Shown in pieces: positions 7,432-15,941 of a stretch of DNA of 64,000 nt. Numbering within the stretch: position 1 is the stretch's first letter; each line of letters begins with the position of its first letter. A program made the position numbers and the translations under genes. The notes below the pieces were generated by a model. The model was given only the letters and a program-made list of their open reading frames with translations, ran no database searches and was not told the DNA's origin. This stretch comes from Mycobacterium yunnanensis (GTDB lineage Bacteria > Actinomycetota > Actinomycetes > Mycobacteriales > Mycobacteriaceae): the NCBI RefSeq assembly GCF_025823185.1, contig NZ_JACKVK010000013.1:659151-723150 (forward strand). Direction: 5' to 3'.

Positions 7432-8305
7432 CGCTCTGTGTTCTGACTACGCCGCGGTGACCGACCTTCGCGCCGCCGACCCCGGTGCCGTCGCGCGCGC
7501 CTGGGACACCAGAGCGACACGGCCCACGATCCGGGGCGACGGCCGGCTGATGATCGTCGCCGCCGACCACCCCGCCCGTGGTGCACTCGCCGTCGGCAAT
7601 CGCCCCACCGCGATGAACAGTCGCACCGATCTGCTCGACCGTCTGCGGGCCGCCCTCGCCGAGCCCGGCGTCGACGGTGTGCTCGCGACCTCGGACATCC
7701 TCGACGACCTGGTGCTCCTGGGCGCGCTCGAGGACAAGGTGGTGTTCTCGTCGTTCAACCGTGGCGGCCTGGCCGGCTCCGCGTTCGAATTCGACGACCG
7801 GATGACCGGCGCCACCGCCGAGTCGACCGCGGCGGCGAGAATGAACGGTGGAAAGATGTTGTGTCGCATCGCCCTCGACGATCCCGGCACCGTCGCCACC
7901 ATGACGGCGTGCGCGCAGGCCGTCGACGAACTCGCCGCGCGCGGGCTCATCGCCATGCTCGAACCGTTCATGTCCAGCCGCGTCGGCGGCAAGGTGCAGA
8001 ACGACCTGAGCCCCGACGCCGTCATCAAGTCGGTGCACATCGGCCAGGGTCTCGGGTCGACGTCTGCCTACACCTGGATGAAGCTGCCCGTGGTCCCCGA
8101 AATGGACCGAGTGATGGAGTCCACCACCATGCCCACGTTGCTCCTCGGCGGCGACCCCGCCGACCCCGACGAGGCGTTCGCCTCGTGGGAGAAGGCGCTC
8201 GGCCTGCCTTCGGTGCGCGGGCTCATCGTCGGACGGACCCTGCTCTATCCCGCCGACGACGACGTGAGTTCCGCCGTGGCGACGGCCGTTTCGATGGTGC
8301 GGTAG
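7424..8305 (+). CDS. Cgl0159-type (beta/alpha)8 protein, putative aldolase of inositol catabolism
   Basis: This 293-residue TIM-barrel protein corresponds to the gene that follows iolC in the Corynebacterium iol cluster (Cgl0159 family). Visible segments include LMIVAADHPARGALAVG, GVDGVLATSDILDDLVLLG, LIAMLEPFMS and a barrel-end RGLIVGRTLLYP. The class I aldolase-like fold and its position between iolC and iolB suggest that it cleaves 2-deoxy-5-keto-gluconate 6-phosphate, the step done by IolJ in Bacillus; no iolJ-like gene is present here. That assignment is inference. Its ATG overlaps the iolC stop, which indicates translational coupling. Confidence 0.82.
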   Translation: MSNALCSDYAAVTDLRAADPGAVARAWDTRATRPTIRGDGRLMIVAADHPARGALAVGNRPTAMNSRTDLLDRLRAALAEPGVDGVLATSDILDDLVLLGALEDKVVFSSFNRGGLAGSAFEFDDRMTGATAESTAAARMNGGKMLCRIALDDPGTVATMTACAQAVDELAARGLIAMLEPFMSSRVGGKVQNDLSPDAVIKSVHIGQGLGSTSAYTWMKLPVVPEMDRVMESTTMPTLLLGGDPADPDEAFASWEKALGLPSVRGLIVGRTLLYPADDDVSSAVATAVSMVR

Positions 8306-8311
8306 AGACAT

Positions 8312-8331
8312 GGGCGAGCGAAGCGACGGGA
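8312..8331 (+). repeat. short interspersed repeat before iolB
   Basis: The segment GGGCGAGCGAAGCGACGGGA lies in the 35-bp gap between the aldolase gene and iolB. It matches the iolC-internal copy except for an A/G change and the last base. Its AGCGACGGGAGA part also provides the purine-rich stretch upstream of iolB. Confidence 0.6.
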
Positions 8332-8340
8332 GAATCTGAC

Positions 8341-9216
8341 ATGCATTCCAAGCTCTACATCCCCGCCCGCAGCGCCGAGCTTCCGCTCACCGTCGACGTG
8401 ACACCGGAATCAGCCGGCTGGTCCGAATCCTCGCTGCAGGTGCTCGAACTGGACGACACCCAGTCGGCCGAGCTGCACACCGGCGGTACCGAGGTGATGA
8501 TCCTGCCGCTCGCCGGCGGCGGCACCGTCGAGTGCGGGGGCAGCACCTTCGAACTGGACCCGCGCGCCTCGGTGTTCGACGGACCGTCGGACATGGTGTA
8601 CCTGGGCATCGGACAGGAGTACCGGATCACCGGCGAAGGGCGGTTCGCCATCTGCGGTGCGCGCGCCAAGAACTCGTTCCCGAACCGCCGCGTCGCGGCT
8701 GCCGACGTGTCGGTGGAGCTGCGCGGCGCGGGCAATTGCAGCCGCCAGGTGCACAACTTCGGCACCGCGGGCGTCTTCGAGGCCGACTCGTTGATCGCCT
8801 GCGAGGTCATCACGCCCGGCGGCAATTGGTCGAGCTATCCAGCCCACAAACACGACGAGAACACCGCGACCGAAAGCGAACTCGAGGAGATCTACTACTT
8901 CGAGATCGCCCCCGGCCCGGACGGATCGCGCGGGTTCGGTTATCACCGGGTGTACGGCACGCCGGACCGCCCGATCGAGGTGCTCGAGGAGGTCCGCACC
9001 GGCGACGTGGTGCTGGTGCCGCATGGCTATCACGGACCGTCGGTGGCCGCGCCCGGCTACCACATGTACTACCTGAACGTGATGGCCGGACCGGGTGCGG
9101 AGCGCGCCTGGAAGATCGTCGACGACCCCGAACACGCGTGGCTCCGCGGCACCTGGGACGACCAGGCCATAGATCCAAGGCTGCCCCTCGGCAACTCTCA
9201 CCAGACAGGAGCATGA
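8341..9216 (+). CDS. iolB: 5-deoxy-glucuronate isomerase
   Basis: This 291-residue bicupin protein isomerises 5-deoxy-D-glucuronate to 5-dehydro-2-deoxy-D-gluconate, the reaction before IolC. Family segments are EVMILPLAGGGTVECGG, FDGPSDMVYLG, the metal-site region NWSSYPAHKHDEN with nearby ELEEIYYFEI, and VLVPHGYHGPSVAAPGYHMYYLNVMAGP. ATG 8341 is used because the homologous N-terminus (MHSKLYIPAR) begins there. The stop overlaps the iolD start as ATGA, so the two are translationally coupled. Confidence 0.95.
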   Translation: MHSKLYIPARSAELPLTVDVTPESAGWSESSLQVLELDDTQSAELHTGGTEVMILPLAGGGTVECGGSTFELDPRASVFDGPSDMVYLGIGQEYRITGEGRFAICGARAKNSFPNRRVAAADVSVELRGAGNCSRQVHNFGTAGVFEADSLIACEVITPGGNWSSYPAHKHDENTATESELEEIYYFEIAPGPDGSRGFGYHRVYGTPDRPIEVLEEVRTGDVVLVPHGYHGPSVAAPGYHMYYLNVMAGPGAERAWKIVDDPEHAWLRGTWDDQAIDPRLPLGNSHQTGA

Positions 9217-11198
9217 CCATGGTCTCCACCGCACCCAAGCGGGCCGAGAAGATCGCCGACACCGAGGCGACGGTGCGACTCACCGTCGCGCAGGCCACCA
9301 TTCGATTCCTCGGCAACCAGTACGTCGAGCACGACGGCACGCGCACCAAGTTCTTCGCCGGCGCCTTTGGCATCTTTGGACACGGCAACGTCGCCGGCCT
9401 GGGCCAGGCCCTGCTGCAGGACGAGCTCACCGCGATCGAGACCAGCTCCGAGCCCCACCTGCGCTACGTGCTTGGCCGCAACGAGCAGGCCATGGTGCAC
9501 AGCGCCGTGGCCTACGCGCGGCAGAAGGACCGGTTGCAGACGTGGGCCGTCACCGCCAGCGTCGGACCCGGTGCAACGAACATGCTGACCGGCGCGGCGC
9601 TCGCGACCATCAACCGCCTGCCCGTGCTGCTGCTGCCCGCCGACACGTTCGCGACCAGGGTCAGCTCCCCCGTACTGCAGGAACTGGAGCTGCCCTCCTC
9701 CGGCGACGTCACGGTCAACGACGCGTTCAAGCCGCTGTCCCGATACTTCGACCGGGTGTGGCGGCCCGAGCAGCTGCCCGCCGCGCTGCTCGGTGCGATG
9801 CGGGTACTCACCGACCCCGTCGAGACCGGCGCCGCCACGGTGGCCATCCCGCAGGACGTCCAGGCCGAGGCCCACGACTGGCCGGAATCGCTGTTCGCCG
9901 AACGCACCTGGCACGTCGGCAGGCCGTTGCCGGAGCGGTCGGTCATCGCCCGGGCGGCCGAGGTCATCCGCGCGGCGAAGAAGCCGCTCATCGTCGCCGG
10001 CGGTGGCGTCATCTACTCCGACGCCACCGACGCCCTGGCCGCCTTCTGCGAGCAGACCGGCATTCCCGTCGGCCAGAGCCAGGCGGGCAAGGGAGCACTC
10101 CCCTACGACCATCCGCAGTCGGTCGGCGCCATCGGCTCCACCGGTACCACCGCCGCCAACGCGCTGGCCACCGAGGCCGACGTCGTCATCGGAATCGGAA
10201 CCCGATACAGCGATTTCACCAGTGCGTCACGGACGGCCTTCAACAATCCCGACGTCAAGTTCGTCAACGTCAACGTCGCGTCGATCGACTCAGTCAAACA
10301 GGGCGGCGTCAGCGTCGTCTCCGATGCCCGGGAGGCCGTCGAGGCGCTCGGCGCTGCATTGGGCGATTTCTCGGTCAGTGACGAGTACCGTTCGCGCACG
10401 GCCGATCTCGCCAAGGAGTGGGACGACACCGTCTCGGCGGTGTACGCGGTCGACGACGGCACCGCGCTCAACCAGAACCAGGTGATCGGCTTGGTCAACA
10501 CGCTGTCCGATGCCCGCGACGTCGTGGTGTGCGCCGCCGGATCAATGCCTGGCGACCTGCACAAGCTGTGGCGCACCCGCGACCGCAAGGGCTATCACGT
10601 CGAATACGGCTACTCCTGCATGGGTTACGAGATCGCCGGCGGCATCGGCGCCAAGATGGCCGAGCCGGACCGCGACGTGTTCGTCATGGTCGGTGACGGC
10701 TCCTACCTCATGATGGCCACCGAGCTGGTGACGGCGGTGCAGGAGAACGTCAAGGTCATCGTCGTGCTGGTGCAGAATCACGGCTTCGCCTCCATCGGCG
10801 GGCTCTCCGAGTCGCTGGGCTCGCAACGGTTCGGCACCTCCTACCGGTACCGCTCCCAGGATGGCCGCCTCGACGGCGAGAAGCTGCCCGTCGACCTGGC
10901 CGCCAACGCCGCCAGCCTCGGGGTCGACGTGATCCGCGTGGCCACGGCCGCCGAATTCACCGACGCGGTGAAGGTGGCCAAGGCCACTGACCGGACGACG
11001 GTGATCCACGTCGAGACCGACCCGCTGATCTTCGCACCCGATAGCGAATCCTGGTGGGACGTACCGGTTTCGGAGACTTCCACTCTGGAGTCCACCCAGG
11101 CCGCATACCAGCGCTACGCCGACTGGAAGAAGATCCAGCGCCCCTTCTTGAAGCCGTCAGCCCGCCCCTCCGACAGCGAAGGACATCCCACCCCGTGA
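9213..11198 (+). CDS. iolD: 3D-(3,5/4)-trihydroxycyclohexane-1,2-dione hydrolase
   Basis: This 661-residue thiamine-diphosphate enzyme opens the ring of the trihydroxycyclohexanedione made by IolE to give 5-deoxy-glucuronate. It has the three-domain acetolactate-synthase architecture: an N-terminal PYR domain with AVTASVGPGATNMLTGAA, a central domain (PLIVAGGGVIYSDATDALAAF) and a C-terminal ThDP domain with the GDG...N motif (VGDGSYLMMATELVTAVQENVKVIVVLVQN). ATG 9213 overlaps the iolB stop, has CAGGA upstream and gives the usual length. Its own stop overlaps the iolE GTG. Confidence 0.95.
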   Translation: MTMVSTAPKRAEKIADTEATVRLTVAQATIRFLGNQYVEHDGTRTKFFAGAFGIFGHGNVAGLGQALLQDELTAIETSSEPHLRYVLGRNEQAMVHSAVAYARQKDRLQTWAVTASVGPGATNMLTGAALATINRLPVLLLPADTFATRVSSPVLQELELPSSGDVTVNDAFKPLSRYFDRVWRPEQLPAALLGAMRVLTDPVETGAATVAIPQDVQAEAHDWPESLFAERTWHVGRPLPERSVIARAAEVIRAAKKPLIVAGGGVIYSDATDALAAFCEQTGIPVGQSQAGKGALPYDHPQSVGAIGSTGTTAANALATEADVVIGIGTRYSDFTSASRTAFNNPDVKFVNVNVASIDSVKQGGVSVVSDAREAVEALGAALGDFSVSDEYRSRTADLAKEWDDTVSAVYAVDDGTALNQNQVIGLVNTLSDARDVVVCAAGSMPGDLHKLWRTRDRKGYHVEYGYSCMGYEIAGGIGAKMAEPDRDVFVMVGDGSYLMMATELVTAVQENVKVIVVLVQNHGFASIGGLSESLGSQRFGTSYRYRSQDGRLDGEKLPVDLAANAASLGVDVIRVATAAEFTDAVKVAKATDRTTVIHVETDPLIFAPDSESWWDVPVSETSTLESTQAAYQRYADWKKIQRPFLKPSARPSDSEGHPTP

Positions 11199-12115
11199 GC
11201 AGCATTCTCGTCGGTTCCGCCCCCGATTCCTGGGGTGTGTGGTTTCCCGACGACCCGAATCAGACCCCCTACACCCGGTTCCTCGACGAAGTCGCCGCCG
11301 CTGGATACCAGTGGATCGAACTCGGCCCCTTCGGCTACCTGCCGACCGACCCCCAGCAGCTGTCCGACGAACTCGCCGCCCGCAACCTGAAGCTCTCAGC
11401 GGGCACGGTGTTCGAGCACCTGCACCAGTCCGAGGTCCGTGGGGACGACTCCTGGAACGCAGTGTGGAAGCAGATCGAGGACGTCGCCAAACTGACCGCC
11501 GCGGTGGGCGGCAAGCACGTCGTCGTCATCCCCGAGATGTGGCGTGACCCGTCGACCGGCGCCGTGCTGGAGGACCGCAATCTGACGCCCGCTCAGTGGA
11601 AGCAGAAGACCGAGGGCATGAACGAACTGGGTAGGGCCATGTTCGAGAAGTACGGCGTACGAGCGCAATACCATCCGCACGCCGACAGCCACGTCGACAC
11701 CGAGGAGAACGTGTACCGCTTCCTCGACGGCACCGACGGTGAGCACGTGAACCTGTGCCTGGACACCGGTCACATCTCCTACTGCGGCGGCGACAACATC
11801 GCGATCATCGAGCGCGCGCCCGAACGGATCGGCTATCTGCACCTCAAGCAGGTCGACCCCGTCGTGCGCGCCAAGGTCGAAGCCGAAGACCTGCCCTTCG
11901 GCGAGGCCGTCAAGCTCGGAGCCATGACTGAACCCCCCCTTGGCATTCCGGACATGCCGCCGTTGCTGGCAGCCGTCGAGAAGCTCGACATCGACGTCTT
12001 CGCCATCGTCGAGCAGGACATGTACCCCTGCGCCGTCGACGCTCCCCTGCCCATCGCCCAGCGCACGAGTGCGTACCTCGGGTCCTGCGGCATCCCCTCC
12101 GTCCGCTTCAACTGA
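11195..12115 (+). CDS. iolE: inosose (2-keto-myo-inositol) dehydratase
   Basis: This 306-residue TIM-barrel metalloenzyme dehydrates 2-keto-myo-inositol. Recognisable segments are GSAPDSWGVWFPDDP near the N-terminus, YQWIELGPFGYLPTDP, YGVRAQYHPHADSHVDTEEN and LCLDTGHISYCGGD, which supply the metal ligands, and YLHLKQVDP. The GTG start overlaps the iolD stop (GTGA), continuing the chain of coupled iol genes. The length agrees with Bacillus and Corynebacterium IolE. Confidence 0.95.
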   Translation: MSSILVGSAPDSWGVWFPDDPNQTPYTRFLDEVAAAGYQWIELGPFGYLPTDPQQLSDELAARNLKLSAGTVFEHLHQSEVRGDDSWNAVWKQIEDVAKLTAAVGGKHVVVIPEMWRDPSTGAVLEDRNLTPAQWKQKTEGMNELGRAMFEKYGVRAQYHPHADSHVDTEENVYRFLDGTDGEHVNLCLDTGHISYCGGDNIAIIERAPERIGYLHLKQVDPVVRAKVEAEDLPFGEAVKLGAMTEPPLGIPDMPPLLAAVEKLDIDVFAIVEQDMYPCAVDAPLPIAQRTSAYLGSCGIPSVRFN

Positions 12116-12133
12116 CCCAGGAGTCCACACACC

Positions 12134-13165
12134 ATGTCCGATCTACGCATTGCCGTTCTCGGCGTCGGGATGATGGGTGCCGACCACGTCGCCCGCATCG
12201 GATCGAGGATCGCGGGGGCGCGCGTCACCGTCGTCAACGACTACGTGACCGAGAAGGCCGAGCAGTTGGCGGCGACGATCCCCGGTTGTCGGGCCATCGC
12301 CGATCCCCTCGACGCGATCGCCGACCCGGACGTCGACGCCGTCGTGCTCGCGACGCCGGGACCCACGCACGAGAAGCAGCTGCTGGCCTGCCTGGAGTAT
12401 GGCAAGCCGGTGATGTGCGAGAAGCCGCTCACCACCGACGTCGCGACGTCACTGGAAATCGTCAAGCGCGAGGCCGAACTCGGCAAGCGCCTCATTCAGG
12501 TCGGCTTCATGCGCCGCTTCGACCTCGAATACGCCGCGCTGAAGGCACTTCTCGACGACGGCGGGCTCGGCACCCCGCTCGTGATGCACTGCACGCACCG
12601 CAACGCCGCGGTACCGCCGTACTTCGACAGCTCGATGATCGTGAAGGACTCGCTGGTCCACGAGGTCGACGTCACCCGCTTCCTGTTCGACGAGGAGATC
12701 AGTTCGGTCCAGCTGATCACACCGTCAGCCAGTCCTGGCGCCCCGGAGGGTCTACAGGATCCTCAGATCGCGATCTTCCGGACCGCGACGGGCAAGCACG
12801 TCGACGTCGAACTGTTCGTCACCACCGGCGTCGCCTACGAGGTGCGCACCGAGGTCATCGGCGACAACGGCAGTGCGATGATCGGATTGGACGTCGGGCT
12901 CCTACGCAAGAGCGCGCCGGGACGCTGGGGCGGCGAGATCACCCCGTCCTTCAAGGAGCGCTTCTGGCTGGCCTACGACATCGAGATCCAGCGCTGGGTG
13001 AACGCGGTGCGCGCCGGCGAGCAGACCGGTGACTACACCGACGGCCCGGTGGCCTGGGACGGTTACGCCGCCGCTGCGGTGTGCGCAGCGGGCGTCGCCT
13101 CGTTGGAGTCTGGCCTGCCCGTCGAGGTCGAGATGGTGGCCCGCGACACGATCCCTGGCGCGTGA
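12134..13165 (+). CDS. iolG: myo-inositol 2-dehydrogenase
   Basis: This 343-residue NAD-dependent dehydrogenase oxidises myo-inositol to 2-keto-myo-inositol, the first catabolic step. The Rossmann motif is VLGVGMMGADH. The catalytic-domain signatures EKPLTTD, RLIQVGFMRRFD and HRNA, then DSLVHEVDVTRFL with the catalytic Lys/Asp/His set, follow the Bacillus subtilis IolG pattern closely, as does the C-terminal WLAYDIEIQRWVNAVR. AGGAGT lies upstream of the ATG. A second, differently built inositol-dehydrogenase-like gene lies at 20038-21063. Confidence 0.93.
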   Translation: MSDLRIAVLGVGMMGADHVARIGSRIAGARVTVVNDYVTEKAEQLAATIPGCRAIADPLDAIADPDVDAVVLATPGPTHEKQLLACLEYGKPVMCEKPLTTDVATSLEIVKREAELGKRLIQVGFMRRFDLEYAALKALLDDGGLGTPLVMHCTHRNAAVPPYFDSSMIVKDSLVHEVDVTRFLFDEEISSVQLITPSASPGAPEGLQDPQIAIFRTATGKHVDVELFVTTGVAYEVRTEVIGDNGSAMIGLDVGLLRKSAPGRWGGEITPSFKERFWLAYDIEIQRWVNAVRAGEQTGDYTDGPVAWDGYAAAAVCAAGVASLESGLPVEVEMVARDTIPGA

Positions 13166-13166
13166 C

Positions 13167-14042
13167 ATGAAGACCGCACTCGACCCGACTCCCTTCCACC
13201 ACGACTACGAGCTGCTCGAATTACCGCGTGTGGTTGCCGAATTGGGCTACGAGTACCTGCAGCTCACGCCGCACCGGGACTTCATCCCCTTCTTCAACCA
13301 CCCGCGGGCCGACGACGACCTGGTGACCAAGTTCCGCAAGGCCTGCGAGCATGCGAACGTCGGCATCGCGTCGGTCCTGCCGGTGCTGCGCTGGTCGGGC
13401 CCGGACGAGGACGCACGCGAGGCCGCCGTCCGCAACTGGAAACGCGTCATCCAGATCACCGTCGACCTCGGCGTGAACGTGATCAACACCGAATTCTCCG
13501 GCCGGCCCGAGCGCGCCGAGGAGTCCGAGCGGGCGTTCTTCCGGTCGATGGAGGAGCTGATGCCGATCTTCGAGCGCGAGGGCATCGACGTCCGCGTCGA
13601 CCCGCACCCCGACGACTTCGTCGAGGACGGCTTCGAAGCGGTCCGGATCATCCGCGGGGTCAACTCCCCCAACCTCGGCATGGTGTACGTCGCGTGCCAC
13701 ACATTTCACATGGGAGGCAACATGATCGAGGTCATGCGCGCCGCCGGTGACAAGCTTCGCCTGGTTCACGTCGCCGACACCATGGACCACCATCGCAGCC
13801 ATGGCCTTCGGTACATCACCAACCCGCCGGGGAATGCCGCCAGGGTGCACCAGCACCTGAAGATCGGTGACGGCGACGTCGACTGGGACGAATTCTTCTC
13901 CGGGCTCGCCGAGATCGGGTTCTACGACCGACCGGACACCGTGATGGTGTCCTCGGTGTTCGCCGAGAACGAGAACGCCCACGAGGTGTCCCGGTATCAG
14001 CTCGCCACCATGACCGACTACGTGTCCAAGTACGCGAAGTAG
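13167..14042 (+). CDS. iolH: IolH-like sugar phosphate isomerase/epimerase
   Basis: This 291-residue TIM-barrel protein of the xylose-isomerase-like superfamily closely follows Bacillus IolH. Shared segments are ALDPTPF, VVAELGYEYLQLTPHRDFIPFFNHPRAD, IASVLPVLRWSGPDE, AAVRNWKRVIQITVDLG and NTEFSGRPE. The exact reaction of IolH is not settled. The ATG at 13167 begins one base after the iolG stop, so they should share a transcript. The frame extends further upstream inside iolG, but homology starts at this ATG. Confidence 0.88.
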   Translation: MKTALDPTPFHHDYELLELPRVVAELGYEYLQLTPHRDFIPFFNHPRADDDLVTKFRKACEHANVGIASVLPVLRWSGPDEDAREAAVRNWKRVIQITVDLGVNVINTEFSGRPERAEESERAFFRSMEELMPIFEREGIDVRVDPHPDDFVEDGFEAVRIIRGVNSPNLGMVYVACHTFHMGGNMIEVMRAAGDKLRLVHVADTMDHHRSHGLRYITNPPGNAARVHQHLKIGDGDVDWDEFFSGLAEIGFYDRPDTVMVSSVFAENENAHEVSRYQLATMTDYVSKYAK

Positions 14043-14067
14043 GCACCATGCGCCGAGACCACGGTTG

Positions 14068-14955
14068 ATGACACGAAACTCGAGTGACGCGGTCGGCAAC
14101 CGTAGTCTCGGCGAACGGTTGGTGGCCACGGCGTGGACGAGTGCCGGAGACGTGTCGCCGATGCACTCCCCCGCCACGAGCCCCGTGCCGATCGCCGAAC
14201 GAATTCGGGCCGTCGCCGATGCGGGGTTCTGCGGTCTGGGGTTGATCGTCGATGACCTGGTCGCCATCCGTGACACCATCGGCTTCGACGCCCTCAACGG
14301 ACTCATCGCCGACGCGGATCTGACCCACGTCGAGATCGAACTGCTGGAACGCTGGTGGATTCCGCGCGGCGCACCGGGACACACCTACGAGGTCCGCGAC
14401 CTGCTGTTCGACGCGGCCGACGCCCTGAAGCCGGCAATGATCAAAATTGGCTCGGAGAACGGGCCGCCGACGGTCGATCCCCTCGCCCTCGCCGCACCCC
14501 TGCGGGAGCTTGCCGAGCAGGCGGAGGCGCACGGGACCCGCGTCGCCATCGAGACCATGCCGTTCTCCGCGATCTCGACGGTGCCGATGGGCGCCAAGAT
14601 CGTCTCGGCGGCAAGGCATTCCGCGGCGGGGTTGCTCGTCGACGCGTGGCACGTCTTCCGGGCCGGCACGTCGCTCGCTGAGCTCCGCGCCACGCTGACG
14701 CCGGAGATGATCTTCGGCGTCGAACTCGACGACGCGATGCCCGAGATCGTGGGCACGTTGTTCGCGGACACCGTCGACAATCGAGTGTTGTGCGGCGAGG
14801 GAACCTTCGACCTCGTCGGCCTGGTGGCGACGCTACGCGAACTGGGATTCGGCGGGCCGTGGGGTGTCGAGATCCTCTCGACGACCTTCCGGGCGCTGCC
14901 GGTGGGGCAGGCGCTGCGACTCGCCGCGGGGTCGGCGCAGACCGTCCTGCGATGA
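14068..14955 (+). CDS. sugar phosphate isomerase/epimerase (TIM barrel)
   Basis: This 295-residue protein belongs to the AP-endonuclease-2-like TIM-barrel family. Segments such as AERIRAVADAGFCGLGLIVDDLVAIRD, THVEIELLERWWIPRG, HGTRVAIETMPFSAI and FGGPWGVEILSTTFRALP are typical of inosose isomerase and sugar epimerase relatives. It may interconvert inosose isomers, as IolI does, but the similarity visible here does not fix a substrate. ATG 14068 directly follows an in-frame TTG. It is 25 bp downstream of iolH and is probably in the same operon. Confidence 0.75.
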   Translation: MTRNSSDAVGNRSLGERLVATAWTSAGDVSPMHSPATSPVPIAERIRAVADAGFCGLGLIVDDLVAIRDTIGFDALNGLIADADLTHVEIELLERWWIPRGAPGHTYEVRDLLFDAADALKPAMIKIGSENGPPTVDPLALAAPLRELAEQAEAHGTRVAIETMPFSAISTVPMGAKIVSAARHSAAGLLVDAWHVFRAGTSLAELRATLTPEMIFGVELDDAMPEIVGTLFADTVDNRVLCGEGTFDLVGLVATLRELGFGGPWGVEILSTTFRALPVGQALRLAAGSAQTVLR

Positions 14956-14971
14956 AGCGACAATGGTCCCC

Positions 14972-15937
14972 ATGCCATTCGCCGAACTGCACCTGCACCT
15001 CGAGGGCACCCTCGAACCGGAGACGATCCTGCGACTCGCCGAGCGCAACCGGATCAGGTTGCCCTACGCCGACGTCGACGAACTCTCGGCGCAGTACGAC
15101 TTCGCCGATCTGCAGTCGTTCCTGAACCTGTACTACGCGAACATGGCTACGCTGCAGACCGCGGCGGACTTCGCCGAGATGACCGACGCCTACCTCGCTA
15201 GGGCCGCACGCGCCGGGGTCCGACACGCCGAGGTCTTCCTCGACCCCCAGGCCCACCTCAGCCGCGGCATCGCCCTCGAGGAGGTGATGGACGGGGTCTC
15301 CACGGCGCTGGCGTCATCGCACGCGACGCACGGCGTCAGCAGCGGACTGATCGTCGCGATGCTGCGCGACCAGAGTGCCGAGTCGGCGATGGACGTGCTG
15401 GACGCCGTTGTCGCACTGGGTACTCCGGTCGTCGGCATCGGACTGGACTCGGCCGAGGTGGGCCATCCCCCCTCGAAGTTCGTCGACGTGTTCGCCCGGG
15501 CCCGGGCCGAAGGCCTGCATCTGGTGGCGCACGCCGGGGAGGAAGGCCCGCCAAGCTACATCTGGGAGGCACTGGACCTGCTGGGCGTCGAGCGGGTCGA
15601 CCACGGCATCCGCTGCCTGGAGGACGACGCGCTCGTCGAGCGCCTGGTCACCGAGCGGACGCCGCTGACGGTGTGTCCGCTGTCAAACGTGCGGCTGAGG
15701 GTCGTCGACGAGATCGGCGACCACCCGCTGGCGACGATGCTCCGGCGGGGGCTTAACGTCTCCGTCAACTCCGACGACCCCGCGTACTTCGGGGGTTACC
15801 TCGACGACAACGTGACCGCCGTGCGCGACGCACTCGGCCTCGACGAGGCGGCCCTGACGACGCTGGCGCGCAACTCCGTCACGGCCTCCTTCGCCGACGA
15901 CGCGCGCAAGGCCGAACTGCTCGCCGAGATCGGCTGA
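14972..15937 (+). CDS. adenosine/adenine deaminase family protein (probable adenine deaminase)
   Basis: This 321-residue zinc hydrolase of the adenosine deaminase superfamily begins with the metal-binding HLHLEG motif (AELHLHLEGTLEPE). It has HAGEEGPPSYIWEALDLLGVERVDHGIR, with the catalytic Glu and His, and ends with SVNSDDPAYFGGY, with the metal Asp. The HAEVFLDPQAHLSRGI segment resembles the adenine-deaminase branch (compare EIFFDPQTH in Pseudomonas) rather than true adenosine deaminase, so adenine to hypoxanthine is the likelier reaction. ATG 14972 was preferred to ATG 14963, three codons upstream. Why a purine salvage enzyme follows inositol genes is unclear. Confidence 0.85.
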   Translation: MPFAELHLHLEGTLEPETILRLAERNRIRLPYADVDELSAQYDFADLQSFLNLYYANMATLQTAADFAEMTDAYLARAARAGVRHAEVFLDPQAHLSRGIALEEVMDGVSTALASSHATHGVSSGLIVAMLRDQSAESAMDVLDAVVALGTPVVGIGLDSAEVGHPPSKFVDVFARARAEGLHLVAHAGEEGPPSYIWEALDLLGVERVDHGIRCLEDDALVERLVTERTPLTVCPLSNVRLRVVDEIGDHPLATMLRRGLNVSVNSDDPAYFGGYLDDNVTAVRDALGLDEAALTTLARNSVTASFADDARKAELLAEIG

Positions 15938-15941
15938 CCCG

